A program made the translations under genes and the position numbers. A DNA stretch of 64,000 nt from Serratia proteamaculans. GTDB taxonomy: Bacteria > Pseudomonadota > Gammaproteobacteria > Enterobacterales > Enterobacteriaceae. Numbering within the stretch: the stretch's first letter is position 1; each line of letters starts with the position of its first letter. Below are positions 55,568 to 63,576 of the stretch, piece by piece. The notes below the pieces were generated by a model. The model made no database searches. It had not been told where the DNA came from and saw only the letters and a list, made by a program, of their open reading frames with translations. The DNA lies in assembly GCF_013337185.1 (NCBI RefSeq), contig NZ_SWDE01000001.1:682001-746000 (forward strand). The letters are read 5' to 3'.

Positions 55568-57187
55568 ATGCCAGCACCTAAAAAACAAAAAATCACGCTT
55601 TGGGAGTTTTTCCAGAGCCTGGGCAAAACATTCATGCTGCCCGTCGCCTTGTTGTCGTTCTGCGGCATCATGCTGGGCATCGGCAGTTCGCTAAGCAGCC
55701 GTGATGTCATCACCCTGCTGCCGTTTATCGGTCACCCGGCCTTCCAGTTACTGTTCACCTGGATGAGCAAGATCGGTTCCTTTGCCTTCAGCTTCCTGCC
55801 GGTGATGTTCTCCATCGCCATTCCGCTCGGCATGGCGCGTGAAAACAAAGGGGTCGCCGCTTTCTCCGGTTTTGTCGGCTTTGCGGTGCTGAATCTGGCC
55901 ACCAACTTCTATCTGACCACCACCGGCATTTTACCCACCACCGATCCGCTGGTGCTGAAAGCCAACAACATCCAGAACATTCTCGGGATCCAGTCGATTG
56001 ATACCGGCATTCTGGGGGCGGTGATCGTCGGGATTATCGTTTATAAATTGCATGAGCGTTTCCATACCATTCGCCTGCCGGATGCGCTGGCGTTTTTCGG
56101 TGGCACCCGCTTTGTCCCGATCGTCACCACCGTGGTACTGGGCCTGTGTGGTCTGGTGATCCCGCTGATCTGGCCGTGGTTCGCCGCCGGCATTACCGGT
56201 CTGGGCTGGGTGATCAACAGCGCCGGCGCCTTTGGCCCGATGCTGTTTGGCACCGGTGAGCGGCTGCTGCTGCCCTTTGGTTTGCAGCATATTCTGGTGG
56301 CGCTGATCCGCTTTACCGAAGCGGGCGGCACGCTGGACGTTTGCGGTCATACCGTGAGCGGTGCGCTGACCATTTTCCAGGCGCAGCTCTCTTGCCCGAC
56401 CACCACCGGCTTTGCCGAAAGTGCCACTCGCTTCCTGTCCCAGGGCAAGATGCCGGCCTTCCTCGGTGGCCTGCCAGGGGCCGCATTGGCGATGTACCAT
56501 TGTGCCAAGCCGGAAAACCGCCATAAGATTAAGGGCCTGCTGATCTCCGGCGTGGTGGCCTGCGTGGTCGGTGGCACCACCGAACCGATCGAGTTCCTGT
56601 TCCTGTTTGTCGCGCCTTTCCTGTACCTGATCCACGCCGTCCTGACCGGACTGGGCTTCACCGTGATGGCGCTGCTGGGCGTGACCATCGGCAACACCGA
56701 CGGCAACATCATCGACTTCGTGGTGTTTGGCATCCTGCACGGCACTGCCACCAAGTGGTATCTGGTGCCCGTCGTCGCGGCCATTTGGTTCGCCGCCTAC
56801 TACGCCATTTTCCGCTTCTCCATCCAGCGCTTTAATATCAAAACGCCGGGCCGCGAGAGTGAAACGGCCGCCAGCCAAAGCGCATCTGCAGGCCCGGTCG
56901 GCAAATCCGGCTATAACGTACCGGCCATTTTGGCGGCGCTGGGCGGCAGTGAGAATATTGTTTCGCTGGATAACTGCATCACCCGCCTGCGCCTGTCGGT
57001 CGACGACATGAGCAAGGTGGATGACGCGGCGTTGAAGGCCAATCGCGCCATCGGCGTGGTACACCTCAACGAACACAATCTGCAGGTGGTGATCGGCCCG
57101 CAGGTGCAATCGGTGAAAGATGAATTAGACTCACTGATAGCGGCAGCGCCTCCGGCTGCGGCCCTGCAGGGAGCGTCAAATGTTTGA
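55568..57187 (+). CDS. malX: PTS maltose/glucose-type EIICB component MalX
   Basis: 539 residues. The EIIC membrane domain covers about 1-400 (VALLSFCGIMLGIGSSL, GTTEPIEFLFLFVAPFLY), and the EIIB domain carries the phosphorylation-site Cys470 in LDNCITRLRLSV. It imports glucose or maltose by facilitated diffusion/phosphotransfer in E. coli; the true substrate is unsettled. AGGAG lies 9 bp before the ATG. Its end overlaps malY by 8 bp. Mlc, encoded 16 kb away, also acts on sugar PTS genes. Confidence 0.93.
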   Translation: MPAPKKQKITLWEFFQSLGKTFMLPVALLSFCGIMLGIGSSLSSRDVITLLPFIGHPAFQLLFTWMSKIGSFAFSFLPVMFSIAIPLGMARENKGVAAFSGFVGFAVLNLATNFYLTTTGILPTTDPLVLKANNIQNILGIQSIDTGILGAVIVGIIVYKLHERFHTIRLPDALAFFGGTRFVPIVTTVVLGLCGLVIPLIWPWFAAGITGLGWVINSAGAFGPMLFGTGERLLLPFGLQHILVALIRFTEAGGTLDVCGHTVSGALTIFQAQLSCPTTTGFAESATRFLSQGKMPAFLGGLPGAALAMYHCAKPENRHKIKGLLISGVVACVVGGTTEPIEFLFLFVAPFLYLIHAVLTGLGFTVMALLGVTIGNTDGNIIDFVVFGILHGTATKWYLVPVVAAIWFAAYYAIFRFSIQRFNIKTPGRESETAASQSASAGPVGKSGYNVPAILAALGGSENIVSLDNCITRLRLSVDDMSKVDDAALKANRAIGVVHLNEHNLQVVIGPQVQSVKDELDSLIAAAPPAAALQGASNV

Positions 57188-58361
57188 TTTTTCCACCCCG
57201 GTCGATCGGCACGGCACCTGGTGTACGCAATGGGATTATATCGCTGACCGCTTTGGCAGCGATGATCTGCTGCCGTTCACCATTTCCGATATGGATTTCG
57301 CCACCGCCCCCTGCATTCTCGAGGCGCTGCAACAGCGCCTGCAGCACGGTGTGCTGGGTTACAGCCGCTGGCAACATGAGGATTTCCTCGGGGCGGTGCG
57401 CCACTGGTATCAACAACGCTTTAATACCCCTATCGACACCCAAATGGCGGTGTATGGCCCGTCGGTGATTTACATGGTGGCACAGTTAATCCGCCTGTGG
57501 TCGGCACCGGGGGAATACGTGGTCACCCACACCCCGGCCTATGACGCTTTTTATAAGGTGATCCTCGGTAATCAGCGCCAACTGCTGGCCTGCCCATTGC
57601 AGAAAGACGGCAACGACTGGCAGTGTGATATGGCCCATCTGGAGGCGTTGCTGGCACGGCCACAAACCAAAATTCTGTTGCTGTGCAGCCCGCACAACCC
57701 GACCGGCAAAGTGTGGTGCGCCGAGGAATTGCAGCAAATGGCCGAGCTGTGTGAACGCCACGACGTGCGGGTGATCAGCGATGAGATCCATATGGATATG
57801 GTGTGGGGTGAACGGCAGCATACGCCGTGGAGCCAGGTTGCTGCCACCTCCTGGGCACTGCTGACTTCCGGTTCCAAAACCTTCAATATCCCGGCGTTGA
57901 CCGGGGCCTACGGCTTTATCAGTGATGATGCCACGCGCGAAGCCTACAGCCAGCAACTCAAGGCCCGCGATGGGCTGTCCTCCCCGGCGGTGTTGGCTAT
58001 AGTGGCGCATATTGCCGCTTATCGCCACGGCGAACCCTGGCTGGACGCGCTGCGCGATTACCTGCAGGACAACCTGATCTACGTTGCCGAAAGGCTCCAT
58101 CAGGCGTTCCCGCAACTGGGCTGGCAACCGCCGCAATCCACCTACCTGGCCTGGATCGATCTGCGTCCGCTGGGCATTGACGACCAACAGTTACAACAGG
58201 TGCTGATCGAGCAGGAGAAAGTCGCCATCATGCCGGGCTTCACTTATGGCGAAGAAGGCCGGGGCTTTCTGCGACTGAACGTCGGTTGTCCGCGCAGCAA
58301 GGTAGAGGCCGGCATGAATAAGCTGATTAGCGGCCTGAAGTCACTCACCGGGGAAAGATAA
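57180..58361 (+). CDS. malY: MalY, PLP-dependent cystathionine beta-lyase
   Basis: 393 residues of the class I/II aminotransferase fold. The PLP Lys is Lys233 in LTSGSKTFNIPAL, the number known for E. coli MalY. SPHNPTGKVW and ISDEIHMDMVW are other cofactor contacts. It cleaves cystathionine to homocysteine and, in E. coli, also binds and inhibits the activator MalT. Translated in overlap with malX, so the two form one unit under MalI. Confidence 0.93.
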   Translation: MFDFSTPVDRHGTWCTQWDYIADRFGSDDLLPFTISDMDFATAPCILEALQQRLQHGVLGYSRWQHEDFLGAVRHWYQQRFNTPIDTQMAVYGPSVIYMVAQLIRLWSAPGEYVVTHTPAYDAFYKVILGNQRQLLACPLQKDGNDWQCDMAHLEALLARPQTKILLLCSPHNPTGKVWCAEELQQMAELCERHDVRVISDEIHMDMVWGERQHTPWSQVAATSWALLTSGSKTFNIPALTGAYGFISDDATREAYSQQLKARDGLSSPAVLAIVAHIAAYRHGEPWLDALRDYLQDNLIYVAERLHQAFPQLGWQPPQSTYLAWIDLRPLGIDDQQLQQVLIEQEKVAIMPGFTYGEEGRGFLRLNVGCPRSKVEAGMNKLISGLKSLTGER

Positions 58362-58367
58362 CGGCGC

Positions 58368-58400
58368 GGCTCCTCTCCTTTTGAGGGGAGCCGGTATTTT
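58368..58400 (+). terminator. Terminator after malY
   Basis: GGCTCCTC pairs with GAGGAGCC-like sequence at 58385-58392, followed by GGTATTTT. It abuts the end of the convergent GntR gene. Confidence 0.6.
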
Positions 58401-59148
58401 AAGGGATGGTCGGGTGCGAAGAAGACAGCGTCGAGTGCAGGAAGGTCAGGTGTTCACAGGCCAGTTCCTGAGCCAGTTCCGCATCACCGGCGATGATCGC
58501 CTGCAGCAGTTGCTGATGGTGGCGATCGGTCTCATCCCAGTTCTGCTTGTCACGACGAATGGTATCGGCCGCATCCAGCACTGAGTCCTGCAATACTGTG
58601 TAGAATCCGCTCATCACGCTCAGCATGGCCTGATTATGCGCGGCCTCAATAATTCCCAGGTGAAATTTTGCGTCCGCCCGCGCGGCTTCTTGCAAGGTTC
58701 CCTGCGTATAAGCCCACGCCAGTTCCTGGTAAAGCTGGCGCAAATGCTGATGCTCCTGCGGCGTGCTGCGCTTGGCGGCATAGAACGCGGCGGCCCCTTC
58801 CAACAAGCGACGAAACTCCAAAATATCCAGCCGCACCTGAGGATTGGAAATCAGCAGGTTGCTCAGCGGAGAAGCCAGGGCATCTTCGAACATATCAGCC
58901 ACCTGCAGGCCATTACCCTGCCCGCCGGTCAACAGCCCTTCGGCCTGCAGCTTGGTTAAAGCCTCGCGAATTGGCGGACGGGAAACCCCCAGTTGGTCTT
59001 CCAGTTCACGCTGAGCCGGCAACCATTCACCCGGCTTGATTCGGCCGCTGACGATCGCATCCTTGAGGGTTTCATACACCAGCATGGCTAACGTAGCGCC
59101 TCGCTGGCGATCGTTGCGTTGAATTGGGGTGAATAGCTGTGCTGACAT
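58399..59148 (-). CDS. GntR/FadR-family regulator of the sugar-acid operon
   Basis: 249 residues. The winged helix LAMLVYETLKDAIVSGRIKPGEWLPAQRELEDQLGV...RPPIREALTKLQAEGL is shortened to PAQRELEDQLGVSRPPIREA (about 47-66). An all-helical FCD effector domain follows (LDILEFRRLLEGAAAFYAA, DAKFHLGIIEAAHNQ). This is the ExuR/UxuR/LldR class. Two adjacent ATGs exist; 59148 has better spacing to AGGAG. It lies 384 bp past the dehydratase gene on the same strand; an ExuR/UxuR-like site precedes the operon at 62123-62146, so it probably represses it. Confidence 0.83.
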   Translation of the reverse strand: MSAQLFTPIQRNDRQRGATLAMLVYETLKDAIVSGRIKPGEWLPAQRELEDQLGVSRPPIREALTKLQAEGLLTGGQGNGLQVADMFEDALASPLSNLLISNPQVRLDILEFRRLLEGAAAFYAAKRSTPQEHQHLRQLYQELAWAYTQGTLQEAARADAKFHLGIIEAAHNQAMLSVMSGFYTVLQDSVLDAADTIRRDKQNWDETDRHHQQLLQAIIAGDAELAQELACEHLTFLHSTLSSSHPTIP

Positions 59149-59532
59149 CATGTCGCTCCTGTTTTTTCTATTTAGTTATCATACATCACGGCAGGAGCCA
59201 CAAGCACGGGGCTATTGAGGAGAAACGGCTTTAATGACTGGAGAAGAATATAAAATAATAATTGATTAACAGTAATGTAAAAATTAGCGTCATATACAGA
59301 TGTAATTTCAACATGGGTCACCACCGATCTAAGCCTATACCCTATAGCTTTCAAGTTGCAGCTAGGCGCCTAGCTCGCTCATCCCCAGGCGCTTACTCGA
59401 GTAAGTTACTGGGGTGAGCGAGTGCAGGTAACAACGCTGCGGCTTGAAAGATGACGGGTATATGCCTGACGATTTAAAAAGCCCCACGCCGAACGAATAT
59501 AGCGTGGGGGCAACCTGAATTGCAGGCAGGTA
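59149..59532. other. 384-bp gap holding an ERIC element
   Basis: Between the GntR gene start and the dehydratase stop. The left part is AT-rich and may hold the GntR promoter; the ERIC repeat fills 59337-59461. I see no gene. Confidence 0.6.
59337..59461. repeat. ERIC (IRU) element, full length
   Basis: 125 bp bounded by ATACCC...GGGTAT inverted ends. The middle holds the ERIC-PCR core, GTAAGTTACTGGGGTGAGCG with one difference from the ERIC2 sequence, and its counterpart on the other arm (CTCGCTCATCCCCAG). Size and structure match the usual 127-bp element of enterobacteria. These are non-coding, mobilisable palindromes. Confidence 0.92.
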
Positions 59533-60705
59533 TTAAATTTTAGGGCCGTAAGTATGTATATCCATGGTGCGGTTGTAATTGATGGCTTCCGATTTGGTCA
59601 GCTCACCGGATAACACCCGCATAAACGCCGTCAGGGTCTCTTCTGTCACCTGTTCAATCGACTTGTTGCCCAAAATGATCTGACCGGCATCAATATCCAT
59701 ATCGTGGGAAAGCTGCTGATAGGTACGTGGGTTACCGCAAATCTTCAGCACAGGCACAATCGGGAAACCCTGTGGCGCGCCGCGCCCGGTAGAAAACACG
59801 ATACCTTGCGCACCGCCGGCAGCAATACCGGTTAGAATTTCCGGCTCAAACCCCGGAGAATCTTTAATCCACAGGCCTTTGCCTGGTACCACATCGGCGT
59901 AGTCCAACACCCCTTCGATAGTGCGCGAACCCGATTTATTGATCGCACCCAGCGATTTTTCCTCGATAGTGGATAACCCCCCGGCGATGTTGCCCGGCGT
60001 TGGCTGACCGTTACGCATGTCAACACCGACCGCCATTGCCCTTTTCTCCATGGCATCGACGATTTTATAAATGCGCTGCCCCACTTCCGGCGTACGGCCG
60101 CGGCGGGCAAGAATATGTTCGGCCCCCATAAATTCGGTGGTTTCGCCAAAGAGTACCGTACCGCAGGCGTCCACGATGCTGTCAGACATCTGACCGATCA
60201 CCATATTGGATGACAAGCCAGAAGTGGTGTCGGACGAACCGCACTTGATACCCATCACCAGATCTTCCAGACCGGCCTCGCTACGCTGCTGGGCGGAAAT
60301 GGCAATCGCCATTTTCTGCACCAGATCGATACCCTGCTGGATGGCGCGACTGGTGCCCCCCAGTTCCTGCATCACAATTTTCTCTACCGGGCGACCGGTT
60401 GAAGCAATCTGCGCGACGATCTCATCGGCGTTGGACCCTTCACAACCGAGGCTAATCACCAGCGCTGCACCGACGTTGGGGTGAGAGCCCAAACGGCCCA
60501 GGGTTTCGGTCACCAGGCTCAGATCCGGCATCAGCTGGCAGCAGCCACAATGGTGCAGCAGAGCTTTCGACATCTGGGTGTTATAAACAATCGCCTGGGC
60601 AATTTCGGTCACACAAACGGTAGCGGGAATAATGGCCACGATATTGCGAGAGCCTACCTGACCATTTTCCCGGCGATAGCCAAACCATTTAAATGAATTG
60701 TTCAT
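59533..60705 (-). CDS. UxaA/SuyB-type sugar-acid dehydratase, large subunit
   Basis: 390 residues of the altronate/galactarate dehydratase C-terminal domain (shared with sulfolactate sulfo-lyase beta). Blocks GYRRENGQVGSRNIVAII, HCGCCQLMPD, MGIKCGSSDTTSGLSSN and GFPIVPVLKICGNP carry the Cys and polar residues thought to hold iron. The substrate-binding SAF domain is on a separate gene 11 bp upstream. TAGGAG precedes the ATG. Paired with a KdgT-like permease it should dehydrate a sugar acid to a 2-keto-3-deoxy acid. Substrate unknown; SuyB (sulfolactate) is the alternative. Confidence 0.8.
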   Translation of the reverse strand: MNNSFKWFGYRRENGQVGSRNIVAIIPATVCVTEIAQAIVYNTQMSKALLHHCGCCQLMPDLSLVTETLGRLGSHPNVGAALVISLGCEGSNADEIVAQIASTGRPVEKIVMQELGGTSRAIQQGIDLVQKMAIAISAQQRSEAGLEDLVMGIKCGSSDTTSGLSSNMVIGQMSDSIVDACGTVLFGETTEFMGAEHILARRGRTPEVGQRIYKIVDAMEKRAMAVGVDMRNGQPTPGNIAGGLSTIEEKSLGAINKSGSRTIEGVLDYADVVPGKGLWIKDSPGFEPEILTGIAAGGAQGIVFSTGRGAPQGFPIVPVLKICGNPRTYQQLSHDMDIDAGQIILGNKSIEQVTEETLTAFMRVLSGELTKSEAINYNRTMDIHTYGPKI

Positions 60706-60716
60706 TATTCTATCTC

Positions 60717-61058
60717 CTAATAACGGGAAGCGCGGGTGTGAATAACCTGACCGCCATGATTAATATCTCCGCGACCGTACTGGCTTTCTAAATTATGGGT
60801 ATGCACATAGTCACCTATAATGATCTTTTTGGTGGCCACGCCCAGACTCTCGCCATACTTAAGCACTTCGTTGCCGACATTCAATTCCCCAACCGCGATC
60901 TTATGGCCGAATGGAATATCTGCGCGAGCGGTAACTTGTTCGGTATTTCCTGACTTGTCTTTTACTGTAATAACATCGCCGCTATGTACATCTTCCAATA
61001 CGGTGGCAACGCTATCACAAGGCATGATTTTTAATGCCAAAACCTTTGACTGTGACAT
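60717..61058 (-). CDS. SAF-domain small subunit of the dehydratase
   Basis: 113 residues: the SAF domain found at the N-terminus of altronate dehydratase and as SuyA in sulfo-lyases. Visible blocks are ALKIMPCDSVATVLEDV, VTARADIPFGHKIAVGEL and GDYVHTHNLESQYGRG. In full-length UxaA this domain is fused to the part now encoded by the next gene; here the two are separate but adjacent. GAGG precedes the ATG. It lies 20 bp after the permease. Confidence 0.8.
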   Translation of the reverse strand: MSQSKVLALKIMPCDSVATVLEDVHSGDVITVKDKSGNTEQVTARADIPFGHKIAVGELNVGNEVLKYGESLGVATKKIIIGDYVHTHNLESQYGRGDINHGGQVIHTRASRY

Positions 61059-61078
61059 TTTTTACCTCACTAAATGAA

Positions 61079-62035
61079 TTACTGAAATTTGTTGGCCGTC
61101 TGGCGTGTTGAGCGTTTTGCTAACACCGAGACCACCAAAGGACAAAGAATGGCGGTCACTATCACCGCGGACGAAATCTGGGCGGCCGCTACCGCTGCCA
61201 GATGGGTAAATCCGGGTGCCACCTGAGCGACTACCGCCGGGAACGCCACCGACAGACCGGCGGTGGTGCCGATTGCCGCACCGACAGCCGGTTTGGTATC
61301 GCGGAAGAACCACCGATAACCGAGGAACCCCAGCCCGCCAGTCACCACCAGCGTGATGACTCCCAGCGCGATGCCTTGTACACCCGCCGCCACCAACTGG
61401 TGGAAGTTAAGGTTCATCCCCAGTGACCAGGCGAAGAACGGCACCAGAAAATTCTGCGCTTTGGTCAGCATCTCTTTCCAGTCGTCATCCAAATTGCCGA
61501 GGACAAAACCGACAATCATCGGGAAAATCACCGCGAGCAGCGCGGTATAAGGCACGCTAATCAACCCGGAGGCTCCCAACGCAATCAGCGTAAAGAACGG
61601 GCTGCAGCCGAGCAGCACGGGAGCTAACGCCCCCACATCGGTGTTATCGCCAAACTCGCCGGCCAGGCCACCGAACAGCCCGCCATTGATCGCCGTCATC
61701 GCCGGAATTAACGCCAGGGGTGAAATACCCAGCAGGCCTTTAACGCCGTAGAAGTGCGCCACAATCAAGCCAATGACGATGCCGGACACCACTTTAGCGA
61801 CAAACAGGACTGCCCCTTTCTCCAGCGGACGTCCGACTTTGCGTACGTTAATACCGGCAGCGGCGCACAATAAATACAGGGCAATCAGCGGTGAGGAGCC
61901 AAACACAAACAGCTGCTCGGTAAATCCGCCAATGCGTAAGGCATGCGGGTAAAAAGTGTTGAGCAGCGCCGCCAGCAATAATGGGATCACCATCATGCCA
62001 CCGGGAAAACGCTGCATGGTTTTCATTATTTTCAT
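61079..62035 (-). CDS. 2-keto-3-deoxygluconate permease family (KdgT type)
   Basis: 318 residues, about ten hydrophobic segments. The KdgT signature shows in RFPGGMMVIPLLLAALLNTF, GSSPLIALYLLCAAAGINV, FGDNTDVGALAP and GTTAGLSVAFPAVVAQVAP. It is a proton symporter for sugar acids or keto-deoxy sugar acids. GAGG lies 5 bp before the ATG. First gene of an operon with a split dehydratase, so the substrate is likely a hexonate or hexuronate derivative. The family is sure; the exact substrate is not. Confidence 0.85.
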   Translation of the reverse strand: MKIMKTMQRFPGGMMVIPLLLAALLNTFYPHALRIGGFTEQLFVFGSSPLIALYLLCAAAGINVRKVGRPLEKGAVLFVAKVVSGIVIGLIVAHFYGVKGLLGISPLALIPAMTAINGGLFGGLAGEFGDNTDVGALAPVLLGCSPFFTLIALGASGLISVPYTALLAVIFPMIVGFVLGNLDDDWKEMLTKAQNFLVPFFAWSLGMNLNFHQLVAAGVQGIALGVITLVVTGGLGFLGYRWFFRDTKPAVGAAIGTTAGLSVAFPAVVAQVAPGFTHLAAVAAAQISSAVIVTAILCPLVVSVLAKRSTRQTANKFQ

Positions 62036-62122
62036 TTGAGCCTCGTAGTGTCAGCCTGCTTATACAGAAGTTTTTGAGGCTGGCTATGCGGTTCGATGCT
62101 TTGCGCTGACCTCATGGAACAC

Positions 62123-62146
62123 CATGGTATACCAAGTTATACCAAC
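62123..62146. promoter_or_regulatory. ExuR/UxuR-like operator
   Basis: TGGTATACCA (62125-62134), a perfect palindrome, followed directly by AGTTATACCA, so TATACCA occurs twice 10 bp apart. The ExuR/UxuR box of E. coli has the same ATTGGTATACCAAT core. It lies about 90 bp before the permease start, in promoter position. Confidence 0.6.
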
Positions 62147-62247
62147 AACCTTGATCTACATCATGGTTGCAGCGCAAAGTGAGGCAGGACAAGGGTTCTG
62201 GTTTCAGTGAGATGACTAATTTATTTATAAAATCAGTTTATTAGGAT

Positions 62248-62272
62248 AAAAAAAACCGCCAACGACGGCGGT
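62248..62272 (-). terminator. Terminator of the Nudix-DUF4406 pair
   Basis: ACCGCC / GGCGGT stem with a 6-base loop; the minus strand ends in eight T. It is 235 bp past the nearest stop. Confidence 0.75.
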
Positions 62273-62505
62273 AAAGGGATGAAGCTTTGACCGTTAAACG
62301 CAATGGGGCGATTGCATCATTCTGGTGATGATGTTTTTTTGTCTTTGATCATGCTGATTGTTTATACCCTGAGCGAACCCCATATCATTGAGCTGAGCAC
62401 CTTGCTCAATTAGCCCCGCTCCGGCTCCCCGGTTTAAAACAGCACTGCGTGAACACCAGCCAACTTTCAGGGGCGTCAGTTGCACGGCTTCACGCAGTGC
62501 TCCCG

Positions 62506-62883
62506 TTAACCAGAAATGACTGTAGCCTGCGGGATTTCCTCCACGCTGTGATATACCCTCAACCCCCATTCATTAGCCAGTAACACATCCTTATCTGCGC
62601 CTGCAGAGGCACCCTCAATACGATAAACCGCCTGACACTGGGCAATCAGCCGATGGGCCACCGGATAGAGATACTCCTCGCAAATGGCGTCGCCATGCTG
62701 GGTGGAACCGGCCGCCGCCGCCAGCGGTAACGCCAGCCACTCCCCAATCACCGGAACATGACCACGCTGGTACACCTCCAGCGCCGCCTGCTCCAACCGC
62801 TGCAAATTAGCGGCAATCCGCTGTGCGTCGCCATCGGTGCCGCTCCGGTAAGGGCCGGCAATCAAAATCAGTTGAGCTTTCAT
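62506..62883 (-). CDS. DUF4406 / nucleoside deoxyribosyltransferase-like protein
   Basis: 125 residues with the Rossmann-like fold of nucleoside 2-deoxyribosyltransferases: start LILIAGPYRSGTDGDAQRIAANL, then a family-typical HVPVIGEWLALPL and the C-terminal ADKDVLLANEWGLRVYHSVEE. The known family hydrolyses or transfers N-glycosidic bonds of nucleosides or nucleotides. Its ATG overlaps the Nudix gene stop by 4 bp, which ties both products together. Function unproven. Confidence 0.75.
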   Translation of the reverse strand: MKAQLILIAGPYRSGTDGDAQRIAANLQRLEQAALEVYQRGHVPVIGEWLALPLAAAAGSTQHGDAICEEYLYPVAHRLIAQCQAVYRIEGASAGADKDVLLANEWGLRVYHSVEEIPQATVISG

Positions 62884-63476
62884 AACCTATTCCCCAGAGT
62901 GTGGTTCAGAGCGACAAACTGCAACAGCATGATGGTTTTGGCATCGACGATGCTCCCCTGCGCAATAGCGCTCAAGGCCTCCGCCAGCGGCAGTTCAATC
63001 ACCTCCAGGTCTTCGCCTTCCGCTTCCACCCCGCCACCGTCACTAACCTGGTCGGCGGCATGGTACTCACCGACAAAGAAATACAACTTCTCGGTGACCG
63101 AGCCGGGGCTCATATAGGCTTCAAATACCTTTTGCACGTTTTGCACGATATAGCCGGTTTCCTCTTCTGCTTCGGCACGAATGCGTTCTTCCGGCGAGGC
63201 GTTGTCCAGTAATCCAGCGGCAGCCTCGACCAACATGCCGTCATGGCCGTTGACGAATACCGGGAAGCGAAATTGACGAGTCAGCACTACCGTCTGCGCC
63301 TGCCGGTTGAACAGTAAAATGGTTGCACCGTCACCGCGATCGTAGGTTTCACGGCTTTGTCGTTGCCATACGCCATCACGGCGTAGAAAATCAAAGGTGG
63401 TTTTTTTCAGCAGATACCAGTCATCGGACAGCACGCGGGTTTCAATAATACGAACCCGATCTTTAGTGGCGAGCAT
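62880..63476 (-). CDS. nudK: Nudix hydrolase (NudK / GDP-mannose pyrophosphatase type)
   Basis: 198 residues with the Nudix box GLLDNASPEERIRAEAEEETG, in which the metal-binding Glu residues of REXXEEXGU are conserved (EAEEETG). GNGAT-like GDGATILLF, YMSPGSVTEKLYFF and GGGVEAEGEDLEVIELP match NudK, which cleaves GDP-mannose and related sugar nucleotides. ADP-ribose pyrophosphatase is the alternative. I take the ATG at 63476 (GGAG 9 bp upstream); a GTG at 63491 is weaker. It overlaps the DUF4406 gene and is divergent from the DeoR gene. Confidence 0.8.
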   Translation of the reverse strand: MLATKDRVRIIETRVLSDDWYLLKKTTFDFLRRDGVWQRQSRETYDRGDGATILLFNRQAQTVVLTRQFRFPVFVNGHDGMLVEAAAGLLDNASPEERIRAEAEEETGYIVQNVQKVFEAYMSPGSVTEKLYFFVGEYHAADQVSDGGGVEAEGEDLEVIELPLAEALSAIAQGSIVDAKTIMLLQFVALNHTLGNRL

Positions 63477-63513
63477 GTTGGTCAACTCCACATCCAGGAA
63501 AGGAAAATGATAC

Positions 63514-63550
63514 TATCGTGCACTTTCGTGTATGATCAAGGTATTTCGTG
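63514..63550. promoter_or_regulatory. Phased TWTCGTG repeats before the DeoR-family gene
   Basis: TATCGTG at 63514, TTTCGTG at 63524 and TTTCGTG at 63544: same face of the helix, spaced 10 and 20 bp. They sit in the 100-bp divergent gap between nudK and the regulator. DeoR-family proteins often bind such direct repeats; likely autoregulation. Confidence 0.5.
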
Positions 63551-63576
63551 CAAACAAATTCAACCGGGGAAACGCC

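Larger units (their letters stand above)
62036..62505. promoter_or_regulatory. Upstream region of the sugar-acid operon
   Basis: 470 bp without a supported gene. It carries the ExuR/UxuR-like operator at 62123-62146 and, at 62248-62272, the terminator of the DUF4406 gene transcribed from the right. The stretch 62294-62505 (an open minus-strand frame) shows no family likeness and no ribosome site. Confidence 0.55.

Noticed and set aside
55931-57109. Minus-strand frame of 392 codons opposite malX
   Set aside because: His/Gln/Asp-rich antisense translation; malX has PTS motifs over the whole region.
59172-59354. Minus-strand frame of 60 codons next to the ERIC element
   Set aside because: Partly made from the repeat itself; no ribosome site.
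62294-62569. Minus-strand frame of 91 codons beyond the DUF4406 gene
   Set aside because: It overlaps the end of that gene, has no ribosome site and no family likeness. The terminator at 62248 more simply serves the upstream gene pair.
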